Assembly: GCA_034508935.3 (NCBI GenBank)
Contig: CM067444.1
Location: forward strand, 53,102,436 to 53,166,435
Direction of reading: 5' to 3'
Source of the DNA: Berghia stephanieae
Lineage: Eukaryota > Mollusca > Gastropoda > Nudibranchia > Aeolidiidae
Length of the DNA: 64,000 nt
Below are positions 63,856 through 64,000 of the stretch, in pieces (positions within the stretch are counted from its first letter, which is position 1; each line of letters opens with the position of its first letter). A program made the position numbers and the translations under genes. The notes under the pieces were generated by a model, which saw only the letters and a list, made by a program, of their open reading frames with translations, searched no databases and was not told the origin of the DNA.

Positions 63856-64000
63856 TATTTATTTCAATTCTGAATATAAAAAAGCAAGAACAATTCAAAA
63901 AATAATTCTATGTGATGAAACCACGTACAGAAGGCATAGCAACATAAACATTTTCGGCAATTTAAAAACGTATGTTTATAAATATAATTTAAGAAGTGTC

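Overview
This is a 64 kb, AT-rich window of animal nuclear DNA, and it is very rich in repeats. One gene dominates it. The minus strand from 54699 down to 16340 encodes carnitine O-palmitoyltransferase 1 (CPT1), the malonyl-CoA-regulated gate for long-chain fatty acid entry into mitochondria. I resolved 22 coding exons, all with GT-AG splice sites: 20 constitutive exons plus two alternative versions of exon 14. Together they predict about 765 residues, against 773 in human CPT1A. The organism is an invertebrate. Several tRNA-derived SINE families, small introns mixed with large repeat-filled ones, and many long dG/dC and dinucleotide tracts suggest a marine invertebrate, perhaps an echinoderm, but the sequence alone does not settle this.

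Layout. From 1 to 16 kb there is no convincing gene apart from one candidate first exon at 2596-2662 (minus). The rest of that block holds SINEs of three families (A near 5.0, 8.7 and 11.5 kb; C at 4.0 kb), copies of a longer dispersed repeat D, three palindromic foldback elements and many microsatellites. From 16.3 to 54.7 kb lies CPT1. Its short introns are mostly at the 5' half of the gene. Introns 13, 14, 18 and 20 are expanded by SINEs, pogo-like MITEs, a 1.4 kb minisatellite, a 320 bp GAA/TTC tract and a 450 bp CT tract. From 54.7 to 64 kb is the upstream flank, with repeats D and E, more SINE pieces, a tandem duplication, a promoter-like patch near 60.2-60.6 kb and a compact block of nested palindromes at 63.06-63.31 kb.

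The main biological point is the alternative exon 14 pair (14a at 38816-38881, 14b at 34390-34452). Both encode the segment directly after the catalytic His-Ser. Both begin with the same residues, WADAP, use identical splice phases and then diverge. Joining exon 13 straight to exon 15 makes a UGA stop at the junction, so skipping both is non-productive. The malonyl-CoA sensor residues near the N-terminus and the conserved Met in the C-domain are kept. As assembled, the coding sequence carries four single-base deficits in exons 10, 12 and 15, all in or next to short runs. Because everything else is intact, they look more like consensus errors than decay.

I saw no reverse transcriptase, integrase, capsid or envelope coding, no true tRNA or rRNA gene and no CRISPR array.
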